DNA from: Eubacterium limosum
Lineage (GTDB): Bacteria > Bacillota > Clostridia > Eubacteriales > Eubacteriaceae
Direction of reading: 5' to 3'
Assembly: GCF_000807675.2 (NCBI RefSeq)
Contig: NZ_CP019962.1
Coordinates: forward strand, 372,001-436,000
Length of the DNA stretch: 64,000 nt
Position numbers and translations under genes: made by a program. Positions 43,643 through 52,062 of this stretch are shown one piece after another (position 1 is the stretch's first letter; each line of letters starts with the position of its first letter). The notes beneath the pieces were generated by a model. The model did no database searches and was not told the DNA's origin. It saw only the letters and a list, made by a program, of their open reading frames with translations.

Positions 43643-44041
43643 TTAACATTTACACAGCTCTTTGGCTGATTTGGACACATTCATGATTTCTTCCGGGTCG
43701 TCGGTGATGGTCGCCTGTACCACACCGGCGAAAGCACCCTCCACGATGGGGCAGTCCACCATATGAACTCTTTCCTGCAGGTCATCATCGAGCATATCGA
43801 TGGCGGTTTCCGCACTGATGATCGAGCTGCCCATATCGGCGTAAATCAAAATGTTCTTGCAGTCCTCCAGGGACTCGATGGCATCCTGAATCTTAATCGC
43901 GCTGGTTCCGATTCTTCCGCCATCAGCACCGCCTGCCGCGATTACCTTTACACTACCATCATTCATTTCTTCGACAATTTCTGCCAAACCTTCTGCCAGC
44001 TTTGCGCTGTGAGAAACGATTACAACACCTGTACCTGCCAT
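43643..44041 (-). CDS. dhaM: PTS-type phosphoryl donor subunit DhaM (EIIA-Man domain)
   Basis: A 132-residue single-domain DhaM. VVIVSHSAKLAEGLAEIVEEM (residues 5-25) includes the active-site His that takes phosphate from HPr. It passes the phosphate to DhaL-bound ADP. It lacks the HPr and EI-like domains found in the long DhaM of E. coli, but the neighbouring activator has its own HPr-like domain. The ATG at 44041 is set by AGGAGG; the frame is open 35 codons further, over the sigma-54 promoter. Confidence 0.9.
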   Translation of the reverse strand: MAGTGVVIVSHSAKLAEGLAEIVEEMNDGSVKVIAAGGADGGRIGTSAIKIQDAIESLEDCKNILIYADMGSSIISAETAIDMLDDDLQERVHMVDCPIVEGAFAGVVQATITDDPEEIMNVSKSAKELCKC

Positions 44042-44129
44042 AAATATCCTCCTAAAATTTGATTCACTTAGCCGTGAAGCTTCTTTCGTGCCCGCTGGAC
44101 GCTGCCAAAGGGGCACGCTGATTATATAA

Positions 44130-44145
44130 CGCAAGATGCGTGCCA
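44130..44145 (-). promoter_or_regulatory. Sigma-54 promoter of dhaMKL
   Basis: On the minus strand TGGCACGCATCTTGCG, an almost perfect -24/-12 element (TGGCACG-N4-TTGCA/T). It lies 90 bases before dhaM and just past the end of the sigma-54 activator gene. Confidence 0.9.
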
Positions 44146-44167
44146 AAACTTAAACCGGCGCTTGTTT

Positions 44168-46183
44168 TTATGTTAACCCATATTTCTTAGCTTTGGCTGA
44201 AACCGTCTTGTGGTCAAGGCCAAGGGCCTCTCCGGCTTTTCTGAAACTTTTATATTTAGACAGGGCTGAAGCGATAAGATCCCGCTCCATTTCCGCAAAG
44301 GTGGGTAATTTTTCCCCACTTTCGTCCGAAACGCCTGAAAACCCGGGGATATTTTCCCCAATCGCTCGGACGTAGGACGGCAGATCGTCCACGCCGATCC
44401 ACTCGCCGCCGCTCAGGGTAACCCCGCGCTCGATAATGTTCTCCAGCTCACGGACATTTCCAGGAAAGACATAGTCCTCCAGGCACTGAAGCGCGGGCTT
44501 TGTTATGCGCTTTTGCGGTAATTGGTATCGCATACATATTTTATCAATAAATGCTTCCACAAGCAAGGGAATATCGCCTTTTCTTTGCCGCAAAGGCGGT
44601 AAAATGACCGAAATAACGTTCAAACGGTAATATAAATCTTTGCGGAAGCTGTTATTTTCCATTAATTTCTCAAGGGGCGCGTTGGTGGCTGCGATGACCC
44701 GCACATTGATCTTGACAGGCGCAAGTCCACCGACCCGCTCAACCTCCTGCTCCTGGAGCACCCGCAGCAGCTTGGCCTGCATGGCGCGGTCCATATCCCC
44801 AATCTCATCCAGGAAAATGGTGCCGCCGTCAGCCAGCTCAAATTTACCCGGTTTCATGCGCACCGCTCCCGTAAAGGCACCCTTCTCATAGCCAAAAAGC
44901 TCGGCCTCCAGAAGGTCGGCCGGGATAGCCGCGCAGTTCATGCTCACAAAGGCCCCATCCTTCCGGGTGCTGGCATTGTGAATGGCCTTGGCTACCAGCT
45001 CCTTGCCGGTACCGCTCTCGCCCCGGATGAGCACTGTCGCGTCGGTTTTCGACGCCTTGGAGGCCAGAGACAGGGCTTCTAAAAGCACACCGCTCTTGCC
45101 AATGATCTTTTCAAAGGAGGTGCCAATATCCTCCCGCTTTTCCAGTTCCTTTTCGAGCATGACCGTTTTAGCAGAAAGCTCCTCCACCTTGGCCGCCAGC
45201 TTGGTGATCTCAGTCAGTTCGCGCGCCACGATGGCGTTGCCGCTCACCGCACCGTCAACCGCGATCGGGCGGACATCCAGCATGAATTCCCGTCCATCGG
45301 CATTGGTGATGACAGTACCGCTCTGTCCGTTAAAAAAACCATTGGGGATTTTTTCCCCAGGAAACAAAATACCGATACTCTGTTCGGTAAGCTCGGACAC
45401 CCTCTTTTTCAAAATACCGGTGAAAGCATCGTTGGCATAGGTGATCCTGTGATCCTTGTCCACCAGACAGATGCCATCGTACACAGCCTCCAGAATGCTG
45501 ATGAGCTTTCCCTCCAGCTCTTTTACGCTGCTCAGCTCCCAGGACAATGCTTCGATCTGTGTGATGTCCTGCAGCACAGCCACAGCGCCCACGTTACTGT
45601 TTTCCACCACCACCGGGCTCTTGTCACTGATGACCCAGTTGCCGTTGATGGTTTCCTTCACGCCCAGCTTTTCCTTGCCGGTTGCAATCAGTTCCACTGC
45701 GCCGAAGCCAGGGATCAGGTCGTCCACCAGACGGCCGATGGCCTGCTCAGCGTCGATGCCGGTCATGGCCTCAGCAGCGGCGTTAAAAATGGTGATGCGC
45801 CCCGCGCCGTCCATGACAATGAGGCCATTGTGGATGCTCTCAAAAATCTTTTCGCTGGTCAGGGTATTTTTCTGGATAATGTTGTCAACCTCATCCTGAT
45901 CCACCACACCGGCGCCGTCCATGAACTCGGCCAGCGACGATACGGCCTGTTCGCTCCGCGTGCCGTCGCCGAAAAGCTCAATCTGCTCGCCCTTCTTCAG
46001 CTTCATCCCCACCAGCGGCAGTACAGAATTGCAGGGGACGATCAGAGCGTGGTCCACCCGCTTGATGTACAGACGGCATCCAAAACGCTCCTCAAGCTCT
46101 GTTGTCTTCTGAACCACCATCGCGGCCACCCGGGTATGGATTCCCTTCTCGTAGCCGATGGTCACTGTTTTTTGTGTTCGCAA
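44168..46183 (-). CDS. Sigma-54-dependent activator with HPr-like and PAS domains
   Basis: A 671-residue regulator. Domains in order: HPr-like (residues 1-90, with GIHTRVAAMVV holding the His of HPr His-15 type), PAS 1 (about 110-215), PAS 2 (about 225-330), short coiled coil (about 330-350), AAA+ (about 355-590: Walker A GESGTGKELVAKAIH, GAFTGA loop that contacts sigma-54, Walker B GGTIFLDEIGDM), and a Fis-type helix-turn-helix at the C-terminus (FRKAGEALGLDHKTVSAKAK). It probably activates the sigma-54 promoter of dhaMKL. The HPr domain suggests control by phosphorylation from PTS or exchange with DhaM. The start is TTG behind GAAGGAGGG. Confidence 0.92.
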   Translation of the reverse strand: MRTQKTVTIGYEKGIHTRVAAMVVQKTTELEERFGCRLYIKRVDHALIVPCNSVLPLVGMKLKKGEQIELFGDGTRSEQAVSSLAEFMDGAGVVDQDEVDNIIQKNTLTSEKIFESIHNGLIVMDGAGRITIFNAAAEAMTGIDAEQAIGRLVDDLIPGFGAVELIATGKEKLGVKETINGNWVISDKSPVVVENSNVGAVAVLQDITQIEALSWELSSVKELEGKLISILEAVYDGICLVDKDHRITYANDAFTGILKKRVSELTEQSIGILFPGEKIPNGFFNGQSGTVITNADGREFMLDVRPIAVDGAVSGNAIVARELTEITKLAAKVEELSAKTVMLEKELEKREDIGTSFEKIIGKSGVLLEALSLASKASKTDATVLIRGESGTGKELVAKAIHNASTRKDGAFVSMNCAAIPADLLEAELFGYEKGAFTGAVRMKPGKFELADGGTIFLDEIGDMDRAMQAKLLRVLQEQEVERVGGLAPVKINVRVIAATNAPLEKLMENNSFRKDLYYRLNVISVILPPLRQRKGDIPLLVEAFIDKICMRYQLPQKRITKPALQCLEDYVFPGNVRELENIIERGVTLSGGEWIGVDDLPSYVRAIGENIPGFSGVSDESGEKLPTFAEMERDLIASALSKYKSFRKAGEALGLDHKTVSAKAKKYGLT

Positions 46184-46382
46184 GCTGCGTCCCTCCTTCT
46201 TTTTTCAATTGCATTCATTCTATCCTGTTTTTATGCTTTTTTCCAGTGTTTATTTTGTCGTATTCCTGTAACCTTAATAAAACTTTGCATTTAGTTCTGA
46301 AATTAATTTCCGCTATGCAAATAATTAAAAATATGGCATAATAGACTTAAAGAAACTAATAAAATTCCAGGAGGATTTACAA

Positions 46383-46832
46383 ATGAGAATTGCAATTGAT
46401 TGTGATGATGCTGCTTTTGATTTCAAGGATGCGATCTACGAACATTTAAAAAGCGAAGGTTACGACATTACTGACTTAAAATATTCTGCTGACCATGACT
46501 GCGATTACCCGGACATTGCTTTTAATCTGGCTGAAAAGGTAGCAGACAAAACCTATGACAGAGGAATCATCATCTGTGGTACCGGCCTTGGCGTTGCCAT
46601 GATGGCAAACAAGGTACCAGGCGCTTTCGCTGGCACCTGCCACGATACCTTTGCCGCAGAACGCCTGGCAAAATCCAACGATGCCAATATTATCACCATG
46701 GGTGCGCGCTGCATCGGTGTTGAACTCGGCAAAATGATCGTTGACGCTTACATGAAGAGTGAATTTGCCGGCGGCGGTTCTACCAAGAAAGTAGAACGCA
46801 TGCGCGAGCTCGAAAAAACTTACATGAAATAA
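46383..46832 (+). CDS. RpiB/LacAB family sugar-phosphate isomerase (possible tetrulose-phosphate isomerase)
   Basis: A 149-residue isomerase. RpiB marks: MRIAIDCDDAAFDFKDAI (residues 1-18), GIIICGTGLGVAMMANKVPG with the active-site Cys (about 60-80), and GTCHDTFAAERLAKSNDANI (about 83-100). Standard RpiB interconverts ribose 5-phosphate and ribulose 5-phosphate. In tetritol pathways a close relative (DerI/EryI) makes D-erythrose 4-phosphate from D-erythrulose 4-phosphate. The company of a TpiA-like gene and Dha kinase subunits favours that second role, but it is not proven. AGGAGG precedes the ATG. Confidence 0.85.
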   Translation: MRIAIDCDDAAFDFKDAIYEHLKSEGYDITDLKYSADHDCDYPDIAFNLAEKVADKTYDRGIIICGTGLGVAMMANKVPGAFAGTCHDTFAAERLAKSNDANIITMGARCIGVELGKMIVDAYMKSEFAGGGSTKKVERMRELEKTYMK

Positions 46833-46845
46833 TCCAGGTTCCAAC

Positions 46846-47619
46846 ATGAAAAAAATGTTTTTAGGAACAAACTGGAAAATGAATAAGACAACCGCTGAGG
46901 GGCTGTCTTATACGGACGCGCTGACGGACATTATTTCAAAGTATCCGGAATTCGAATTTTTCATCATTCCGCCCTATGTCCAGCTTTGGAAAATCCGTGA
47001 GCTCATCGACTCTAAAAAATCCGCATTAAAACTGGGCGCCCAAAACGTACATTATGAGGACGCCGGACAGTTTACCGGAGAAATTTCTCCAACCCAGCTA
47101 AAGGAAATCGGCGTGGACATCCTGGAAATTGGCCATAGCGAACGCCGCCAGTACTTTAACGAAACAGACTACACCGTCAATCTCAAAACCCTTGCAGCCT
47201 TAAAGCACGGCTTTACGCCGCTCGTCTGCATCGGCGACAGCATGCAGGACAAAAAATACGGTGTATCTAAGGAAGTGCTGGCCCGTCAGCTGAAGATTGC
47301 CCTGCACGATGTGCCCGCAGAAGCCATCGGCAAATTCTGGGTCGCCTATGAACCCGTCTGGGCCATCGGCGTGAATGGAATTCCCGCAGAAGCACCGCTG
47401 GTGAACGACATCCACAACCATTTGCGGGACGTCACGGTTGAGCTTTACGGCGAAGCCGGGCGCGAAATTCCGCTGCTGTTCGGTGGCAGTGTCAACATTG
47501 ACAACGCCAGGCAGTATGCGCCCTTCGAAAACGTCAACGGCCTGTTCATCGGCAGAAGCGCATGGCAGCCGGACTCCTTCGAGGACATCATGAAATCTTT
47601 ACACGAAACCTTAGCATAA
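46846..47619 (+). CDS. Triosephosphate isomerase family protein, LerI/EryH-like
   Basis: A 257-residue TIM-barrel isomerase. Catalytic residues are present: GTNWKMNKT (residues 6-14, Lys), LEIGHSERRQYF (His, about 93-104) and WVAYEPVWAIG (Glu, about 165-175). Loop 6, which closes over the phosphate, reads AIGVNGIPA instead of the canonical AIGTGKTAT. This altered loop is, from what I know, seen in the EryH/LerI group that act on L-erythrulose 1-phosphate. It starts 13 bases after the rpiB-like gene. No other glycolytic gene is nearby, so a specialised role is likelier than central glycolysis. Confidence 0.85.
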   Translation: MKKMFLGTNWKMNKTTAEGLSYTDALTDIISKYPEFEFFIIPPYVQLWKIRELIDSKKSALKLGAQNVHYEDAGQFTGEISPTQLKEIGVDILEIGHSERRQYFNETDYTVNLKTLAALKHGFTPLVCIGDSMQDKKYGVSKEVLARQLKIALHDVPAEAIGKFWVAYEPVWAIGVNGIPAEAPLVNDIHNHLRDVTVELYGEAGREIPLLFGGSVNIDNARQYAPFENVNGLFIGRSAWQPDSFEDIMKSLHETLA

Positions 47620-47620
47620 A

Positions 47621-47645
47621 AAAGCCCTTCGGGGCTTTTTTTATT
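47621..47645 (+). terminator. Terminator of the rpiB/tpiA-like operon
   Basis: AAGCCC, TTC loop, GGGGCTT, then a T run, 2 bases past the stop. Confidence 0.9.
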
Positions 47646-47691
47646 GGCCCAAAAGCTTATCTGTCTTTATCCTTAAAGAAATACGTCAGCC

Positions 47692-47720
47692 TTGACAGCC
47701 GAAACGCCAACTGATAAGAT
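47692..47720 (+). promoter_or_regulatory. Promoter of the DUF302 gene
   Basis: TTGACA, exact 17-base spacer, TAAGAT. Confidence 0.75.
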
Positions 47721-47777
47721 TCCAGTAATTTACCGGGTACCTGTGTGTATCGGGTATTAACCGTAAAGGAGCACAAA

Positions 47778-48188
47778 ATGAAAACACAGCATTACGACGG
47801 CAGCCGCCTCTATCTCTACGCAGGCCAGCTTCCTGTCGATGAAACAGTAAAGCGGCTGGAGGCCCTCCTCCAGGAAAAGAATATTCCTGTTTTCGCCAAA
47901 TTTGATCACGCCCTCAACGCAAGCCAGGTTGGGCTTGATCTCCGTCCAACCACGGTGCTGGTCTTTGGCTCCCCTCAGGTAGGGACTGGACTCATGCAGG
48001 CTGACCAGAGTATTTCTCTTGATCTGCCGCTGCGCATCTCTGTCTGGGAGGATGAAGCTGGAAGCACCTGGCTGGCTTTTCCAAAAACCGCAAAGATGGC
48101 TGAGGCCTACGGCCTTGAGAACCATCCGGTAATCCCCAAAATGGAAGCCCTGATGGAATCCCTTGTTCAGGCGGCAGGCAGGCCTTAG
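47778..48188 (+). CDS. DUF302 family protein
   Basis: A 136-residue soluble protein matching DUF302: VDETVKRLEALLQEKNIPVFAKFDH (residues 17-41) and LRPTTVLVFGSPQVGTGLMQADQSISLDLPLRISVWED (about 55-95). The function of the family is unknown. The ATG at 47778 is chosen because AAAGGAG lies 6 bases before it. Single gene with own promoter. Confidence 0.85.
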   Translation: MKTQHYDGSRLYLYAGQLPVDETVKRLEALLQEKNIPVFAKFDHALNASQVGLDLRPTTVLVFGSPQVGTGLMQADQSISLDLPLRISVWEDEAGSTWLAFPKTAKMAEAYGLENHPVIPKMEALMESLVQAAGRP

Positions 48189-48286
48189 CCCGCACAAAAT
48201 CTCTGATAGACAACGATACAAACAATAGTTTTTTATGGCGCGCTTTTGTGATATAATCCTTGTAATTCACTTTAAGGAGAGCGGTC

Positions 48287-49351
48287 ATGAAGAAAATCAC
48301 CACGCGTCAGATCATGATGACTTTTATCGGCATTTATCTGGGAGCAAGCTTTGTCTCCGGACAGGAAATCTACCAGTTTTTTGGCGTGTTTGGCGGCTAT
48401 GGCATTGCGGGCATGGCTGTGGCAGTGTTTGTGTTCTTCATCTTTGGCTGTATGATCATGCGTATTTCCCACCGCACCGGCATCCGGGATTTTGAAAAGC
48501 TGGTGGTCCGGGGCTACCATCCGATTCTACGTCTGATCTTCGGCGGCTTTACCCTGCTCTTCATGTTTACGGTCGTCATGGTTGTGGTGGCCGGCGCCGG
48601 TGCACTCCTCGAACAGCTCTGCGGCTTTCCAGCCTTTGTGGGCAGCATTTTCATGGGGCTTCTGCTTGCCGCGGCCGGTACGACTGGCGCCCGCGGCATG
48701 GTCTCAGCCTTTGGTTTTGTGGTGCCCTTTATGGTAGCGGTCGGTCTTATGGTCGGTCTTATGTCCTTTTTTAACCTGGACCTTTCGCCGCTTGCCACAT
48801 CGCCTGTATCTGGAAGCAACCCACTGGTTGGCAACTGGCTCATCGCTGCCCTGACCTTTGTCTCCTACAATCTGCTGGTGGCAATTTCTGTCCTCACTCC
48901 CATTGCACCCTCGGTAGAATCAGACCGCGCTATTACCCGGGGAATACTCTGGGGTTCGCTCCTGCTGTTCGTCATTGCAATGTGCGTTCTGGTTCCCATC
49001 GCCCTGCATTTACCGCTGGTTCAGGATTCCAGCCTGCCGATGCTCACTCTTGCCTCAGCTATCCATCCGGTTCTGGGCATCCTCTACGCCCTGCTGCTGC
49101 TCTGTGGCATGTTTGGCTCTGGACTTTCCTGCCTTTACGCTTTGTCCACCCGGGTGCGCAAAATCGGCCCAATTCATGGAAAGGGCCTGCTGATCGCCAT
49201 CATGGCTGCCGCTACGCTCGGGAGCATCGCCGGGTTCAAAAATCTTATCGCCACTCTTTTTCCCCTGTTTGGGTACTTTGGCCTGTTGGCGCTGGCGAGC
49301 GTTGGATTTCATTACTGGTCAGTGCGCAAAAAGGAAAAAACAAACCATTGA
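48287..49351 (+). CDS. YkvI-like membrane protein
   Basis: A 354-residue membrane protein with about 10 helices. The start TRQIMMTFIGIYLGASFVSGQEIYQFF (residues 5-31) and the repeated Gly-rich helices resemble YkvI-family transporters, related to amino acid-type permeases. The substrate is unknown. AAGGAG precedes the ATG. Single gene, terminator at 49357-49395. Confidence 0.75.
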   Translation: MKKITTRQIMMTFIGIYLGASFVSGQEIYQFFGVFGGYGIAGMAVAVFVFFIFGCMIMRISHRTGIRDFEKLVVRGYHPILRLIFGGFTLLFMFTVVMVVVAGAGALLEQLCGFPAFVGSIFMGLLLAAAGTTGARGMVSAFGFVVPFMVAVGLMVGLMSFFNLDLSPLATSPVSGSNPLVGNWLIAALTFVSYNLLVAISVLTPIAPSVESDRAITRGILWGSLLLFVIAMCVLVPIALHLPLVQDSSLPMLTLASAIHPVLGILYALLLLCGMFGSGLSCLYALSTRVRKIGPIHGKGLLIAIMAAATLGSIAGFKNLIATLFPLFGYFGLLALASVGFHYWSVRKKEKTNH

Positions 49352-49356
49352 CACAT

Positions 49357-49395
49357 AAAAAGCGGAAGAGCCTCGTTTTGGCTTTTCCGCTTTTT
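49357..49395. terminator. Bidirectional terminator
   Basis: AAAAGCGGAAGAGCC, loop, GGCTTTTCCGCTTTT between convergent genes. Confidence 0.9.
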
Positions 49396-49409
49396 ATAGG
49401 TGTATAAAA

Positions 49410-50021
49410 TCATACCGGGATGCGCAGTACGGTTTTCAGGCGCTCTGGCTTTGCCCGGCGTGGGTCGGAGAGATAGATTTCATGGTGCTTCTGCTCCCAG
49501 CCCGGGCGGCGGGACAGGCCCTCGGTTTCCATAAAGGCGGCCAGCTCATCAAAGGATCGTCCCTCGTCCGCATAAGGGCCTACGTGCATAATCTGGACGC
49601 ATTCTCCCTCGTCAAAGGTCTGGAACCGGACCCCCTCAAAATCTATCTCTGGCTTTTTCTCCCTGCTCTCCAAGAGCACTGCTTCGTACAGCGCAGGCGT
49701 TACAAATTCCGGCTGGCGGATCATGGACGTCCACTGCCAGTCATCACGATTGTCCGAAACACCCCACCACAGGCCTTCCAAAGGCGGCACAACATATTCA
49801 AAATAACCCTCTGGCAGATCGCCTGACATTTTTTTCATCTTAATGCCAAAACTGAGAGCGTACAGCGCGCTGAGCGCATTCTGATAACAGGCGCTTTCTG
49901 GCGCACCAGCGCCATCCACCATTATAAAAGCAATCTCCGGCACCGTTATCCTGCCAGGCTTCTTTCCAGGCATGTATAAATCCTTGTATTCTTTTTTATA
50001 ATCCATCTTAGAAACAGTCAT
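49410..50021 (-). CDS. GyrI-like small-molecule-binding protein
   Basis: A 203-residue soluble protein of the GyrI-like/SOUL-type effector-binding class. It has the N-terminal PEIAFIMVDGAGAPESACYQNALSALYALSF (about 28-58), the WWGVSDNRDDWQWTSMIRQPEFVT segment (about 85-108), and VQIMHVGPYADEGRSFDEL (about 142-160), where such proteins bind ligands. It has no DNA-binding domain. Probable role: drug or small-molecule binding or hydrolysis. AGGAGG precedes the ATG. Confidence 0.8.
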   Translation of the reverse strand: MTVSKMDYKKEYKDLYMPGKKPGRITVPEIAFIMVDGAGAPESACYQNALSALYALSFGIKMKKMSGDLPEGYFEYVVPPLEGLWWGVSDNRDDWQWTSMIRQPEFVTPALYEAVLLESREKKPEIDFEGVRFQTFDEGECVQIMHVGPYADEGRSFDELAAFMETEGLSRRPGWEQKHHEIYLSDPRRAKPERLKTVLRIPV

Positions 50022-50166
50022 CTGAGTGTCCTCCTGTTTTTTCTTATCCTTAGAATAACATCTCCCGCGCAGGGGAAGGTCAAGCTTTTTTAATGTATTT
50101 TTGGTTTCCTGCAGGGCTTTGTGCTATAATTTTAAAAAGCATTATCATAAGAAGGAGGCTTTTAAA

Positions 50167-50700
50167 ATGATTTGTCATTCTCAGGATGCTGAGACATCCG
50201 GTATTTTGCACGTTGCCCAGGGCATGTGCGTGGCTGCCCGTACAGCGCCAAAAGCCCGCGGCATTGACCACATTGATTCCTGTTACCTGACCGGCGAGGA
50301 AAAAGAAGCGCTGGCCGCCGAAATGGACCGCCTTGGCCGTGAGCAGGATCTCGCGTTTTTTATCCGTGACGCTGAAAACGTGCGAAACAGCGCCGCCGTG
50401 GTACTCGTCGGCACCTGTATTTCCCAGCGGGGCCTGAACGAGGCCTGCCAATACTGTAACCACCAGAACTGTGCCGAGTGTGCCCGTAAAAACGGGCTCT
50501 GCGCCTTTGATCCCATGGATCTTGGCATTGCCCTTGGTTCTGCTGTGGGCGTGGCATCGGCGGCCCATGTGGACAACCGTATCATGTTTTCTATGGGTAA
50601 AGCGGCCATTTCTCTGGGATATTTAGATAAAAAAACAACCATGGTGCTGGGGATTCCGCTTTCCGCCAAGGGAAAATCACCTTATTTTGACCGGGGCTAG
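50167..50700 (+). CDS. DUF2148 family ferredoxin-like domain protein
   Basis: A 177-residue protein. Cys-rich segment CQYCNHQNCAECARKNGLCAF (about residues 98-118) could bind an iron-sulfur cluster or zinc; an N-terminal Cys (ICHSQ) and CVAAR are further candidates. GIALGSAVGVASAAHVDNRIMFSMGKAA fits DUF2148. Function unknown, possibly redox related. The ATG at 50167 is set by AGAAGGAGG. A small membrane protein gene starts 3 bases after the stop. Confidence 0.8.
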   Translation: MICHSQDAETSGILHVAQGMCVAARTAPKARGIDHIDSCYLTGEEKEALAAEMDRLGREQDLAFFIRDAENVRNSAAVVLVGTCISQRGLNEACQYCNHQNCAECARKNGLCAFDPMDLGIALGSAVGVASAAHVDNRIMFSMGKAAISLGYLDKKTTMVLGIPLSAKGKSPYFDRG

Positions 50701-50703
50701 GCC

Positions 50704-50865
50704 ATGAAAGCAGCGGCCATTATTCGTATAATGCAGCTGGTTTGCCTGCTCCTCATGCTGGCAAGCCTTTATTTCAAAGCGACATTACCTTTGATCGTCG
50801 CGACCATTATCATGGTTATCTGCGTCGCACTGAGCTTTTATTTAAGCGCTAAACAAAAACCATGA
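50704..50865 (+). CDS. Small membrane protein (53 residues)
   Basis: Two hydrophobic helices (residues about 6-23, LVCLLLMLASLYF, and 28-48, IVATIIMVICVALSFYL) with a basic C-terminus (KQKP). It begins 3 bases after the DUF2148 gene stop, so it is translationally coupled; no independent strong ribosome site is seen. A terminator follows. Family unknown. Confidence 0.6.
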   Translation: MKAAAIIRIMQLVCLLLMLASLYFKATLPLIVATIIMVICVALSFYLSAKQKP

Positions 50866-50872
50866 AAGCAGC

Positions 50873-50908
50873 GGGACAGCTTATCCGTCGGATGGGCTGT
50901 CCTTTTTT
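50873..50908 (+). terminator. Terminator after the small membrane protein
   Basis: GGGACAGC, loop, GGCTGTCC then TTTTTT. It lies between convergent genes. Confidence 0.85.
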
Positions 50909-50913
50909 CATGG

Positions 50914-51720
50914 CTACGCCATTTTAATATCAAAGACCGCAATCTCGGGCACAGCGCCGAGGCGGGCTGGAATCTGGGTACAGCCGATGCCTTTGTTAAC
51001 GTACAGCTCCGTGCTGTTCTCAGGGTCGATGGTGTAAAATCCGCGGATATATTTCTTTCCGAGGTCTGTCGTCACAGTGGGTAGCAGCGGCAGGCGGATC
51101 TGCCCGCCGTGGGTGTGGCCGGAGAGAACCAGATCCACACCGGTTCCCTGCAGGCGGTCCGCGCCGTCGGGCTCGTGCATGAGAATGATCTGATAATCAC
51201 TGCCTGCTGTCCCCCGAACGGTCTGTTTTATATCCGGTTCTCCATAGAGCAGATCATCGGTGCCGCCAATGGCGAGGGTCCTGCCTTTCCCAGCCGGAAG
51301 GATGACCGCCTCGTTTTCCAGCAGTATAAAGCCTGCCCGCTCCAAAACCGGCGCGTACCATCTTGCCATTTTGGTGCAGTCGTGATTGCCCCAGACCGCA
51401 AATTTTCCCAGGCGGGCTTCAAGCGCCGCCAGCGGCTCCGCTGCGTCTTCACGCCGGTAACGGATAAAGCGGTCATACAGGTCTCCAGTGAAGACCACCA
51501 CGTCGGGCGAGAGCCGGTTCACCTTACGCACCAGGCGGGCAACCTTGCGCCTGGGATAAAAAGGGCCGATATGAATATCCGTGAGCTGGACGACCCGCAG
51601 TCTTGTCTGCCCGGCGCCCATCTCATATTTTTTAACCGCCAGGCGGTTCGGTTCCACAAGGATACTGTAAGCCGCCAGCAGTCCGAGTCCTCCAAACGCG
51701 GTCATGATTGTTTTTTTCAT
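50914..51720 (-). CDS. Metallophosphoesterase
   Basis: A 268-residue calcineurin-type phosphoesterase. All metal-binding motifs are seen: LTDIHIGPFY (about residue 48), VFTGDLYDR (about 78), GNHDCTK (about 112) and SGHTHGGQIRLP (about 200). The N-terminus has one hydrophobic helix (TAFGGLGLLAAYSILV), so it is likely membrane-anchored with the domain outside, as in YkuE-type enzymes that act on lipid or cell-wall phosphoesters. A hairpin pair lies upstream. Confidence 0.9.
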   Translation of the reverse strand: MKKTIMTAFGGLGLLAAYSILVEPNRLAVKKYEMGAGQTRLRVVQLTDIHIGPFYPRRKVARLVRKVNRLSPDVVVFTGDLYDRFIRYRREDAAEPLAALEARLGKFAVWGNHDCTKMARWYAPVLERAGFILLENEAVILPAGKGRTLAIGGTDDLLYGEPDIKQTVRGTAGSDYQIILMHEPDGADRLQGTGVDLVLSGHTHGGQIRLPLLPTVTTDLGKKYIRGFYTIDPENSTELYVNKGIGCTQIPARLGAVPEIAVFDIKMA

Positions 51721-51770
51721 CTGTTCTCAAATCCTTTCAGGTCATCATTTCTCAGAGGTAAGGTACAAAC

Positions 51771-51808
51771 AATGCCGAAAAGTCCATCGAAAGACCTTTC
51801 GGCATTTT
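51771..51808. terminator. Hairpin of the AATGCCGAAA family
   Basis: AATGCCGAAA and complement around a 16-base loop, with T-rich flank on the plus strand. It is related to the terminator at 56302-56355. Confidence 0.6.
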
Positions 51809-51861
51809 CTGTATGTGATGTGAAGCTTATTGTAACGGATGATGCTTAAATTATTCAAAAG

Positions 51862-52062
51862 AAGGGCTCTGATGTGCTGTCAAAGAAGCGCCGCTGCCCG
51901 AGACTGCACCTTTTATCCAGATAAGAAAAAAGGTCCAGGCGCTGTAAACAACGGCCAGGAATCGTGCCGAGCGGCCTGCACAGCCGGACACCAGCGGGAT
52001 AAAACATCCACTTTAGTGAATCACATAACAATGTGAGGATGGTAACCGCAGGACACTTTTTT
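51862..52062 (+). ncRNA. Gene-free stretch, candidate structured RNA
   Basis: A 415-base gap (51721-52137) has no credible ORF but is GC-rich, unlike promoter DNA. It holds possible stems AGCGCC/GGCGCT (51887-51943) with inner ACCTTTT/AAAAGGT, CAGGAATCGTG-CCTG, and CACATAACAATGTG, then GGACAC and a T run at 52057-52062 on the plus strand. A firm promoter was not seen. This could be a roughly 190-base non-coding RNA. It does not match RNase P, tmRNA, SRP or a riboswitch that I can recall. Confidence 0.3.

Noticed and set aside
45449-46294. Long plus-strand frame opposite the sigma-54 activator
   Set aside because: The opposite strand encodes an intact HPr-PAS-AAA+ protein; the plus frame is Gln/His/Leu rich as expected for a shadow.
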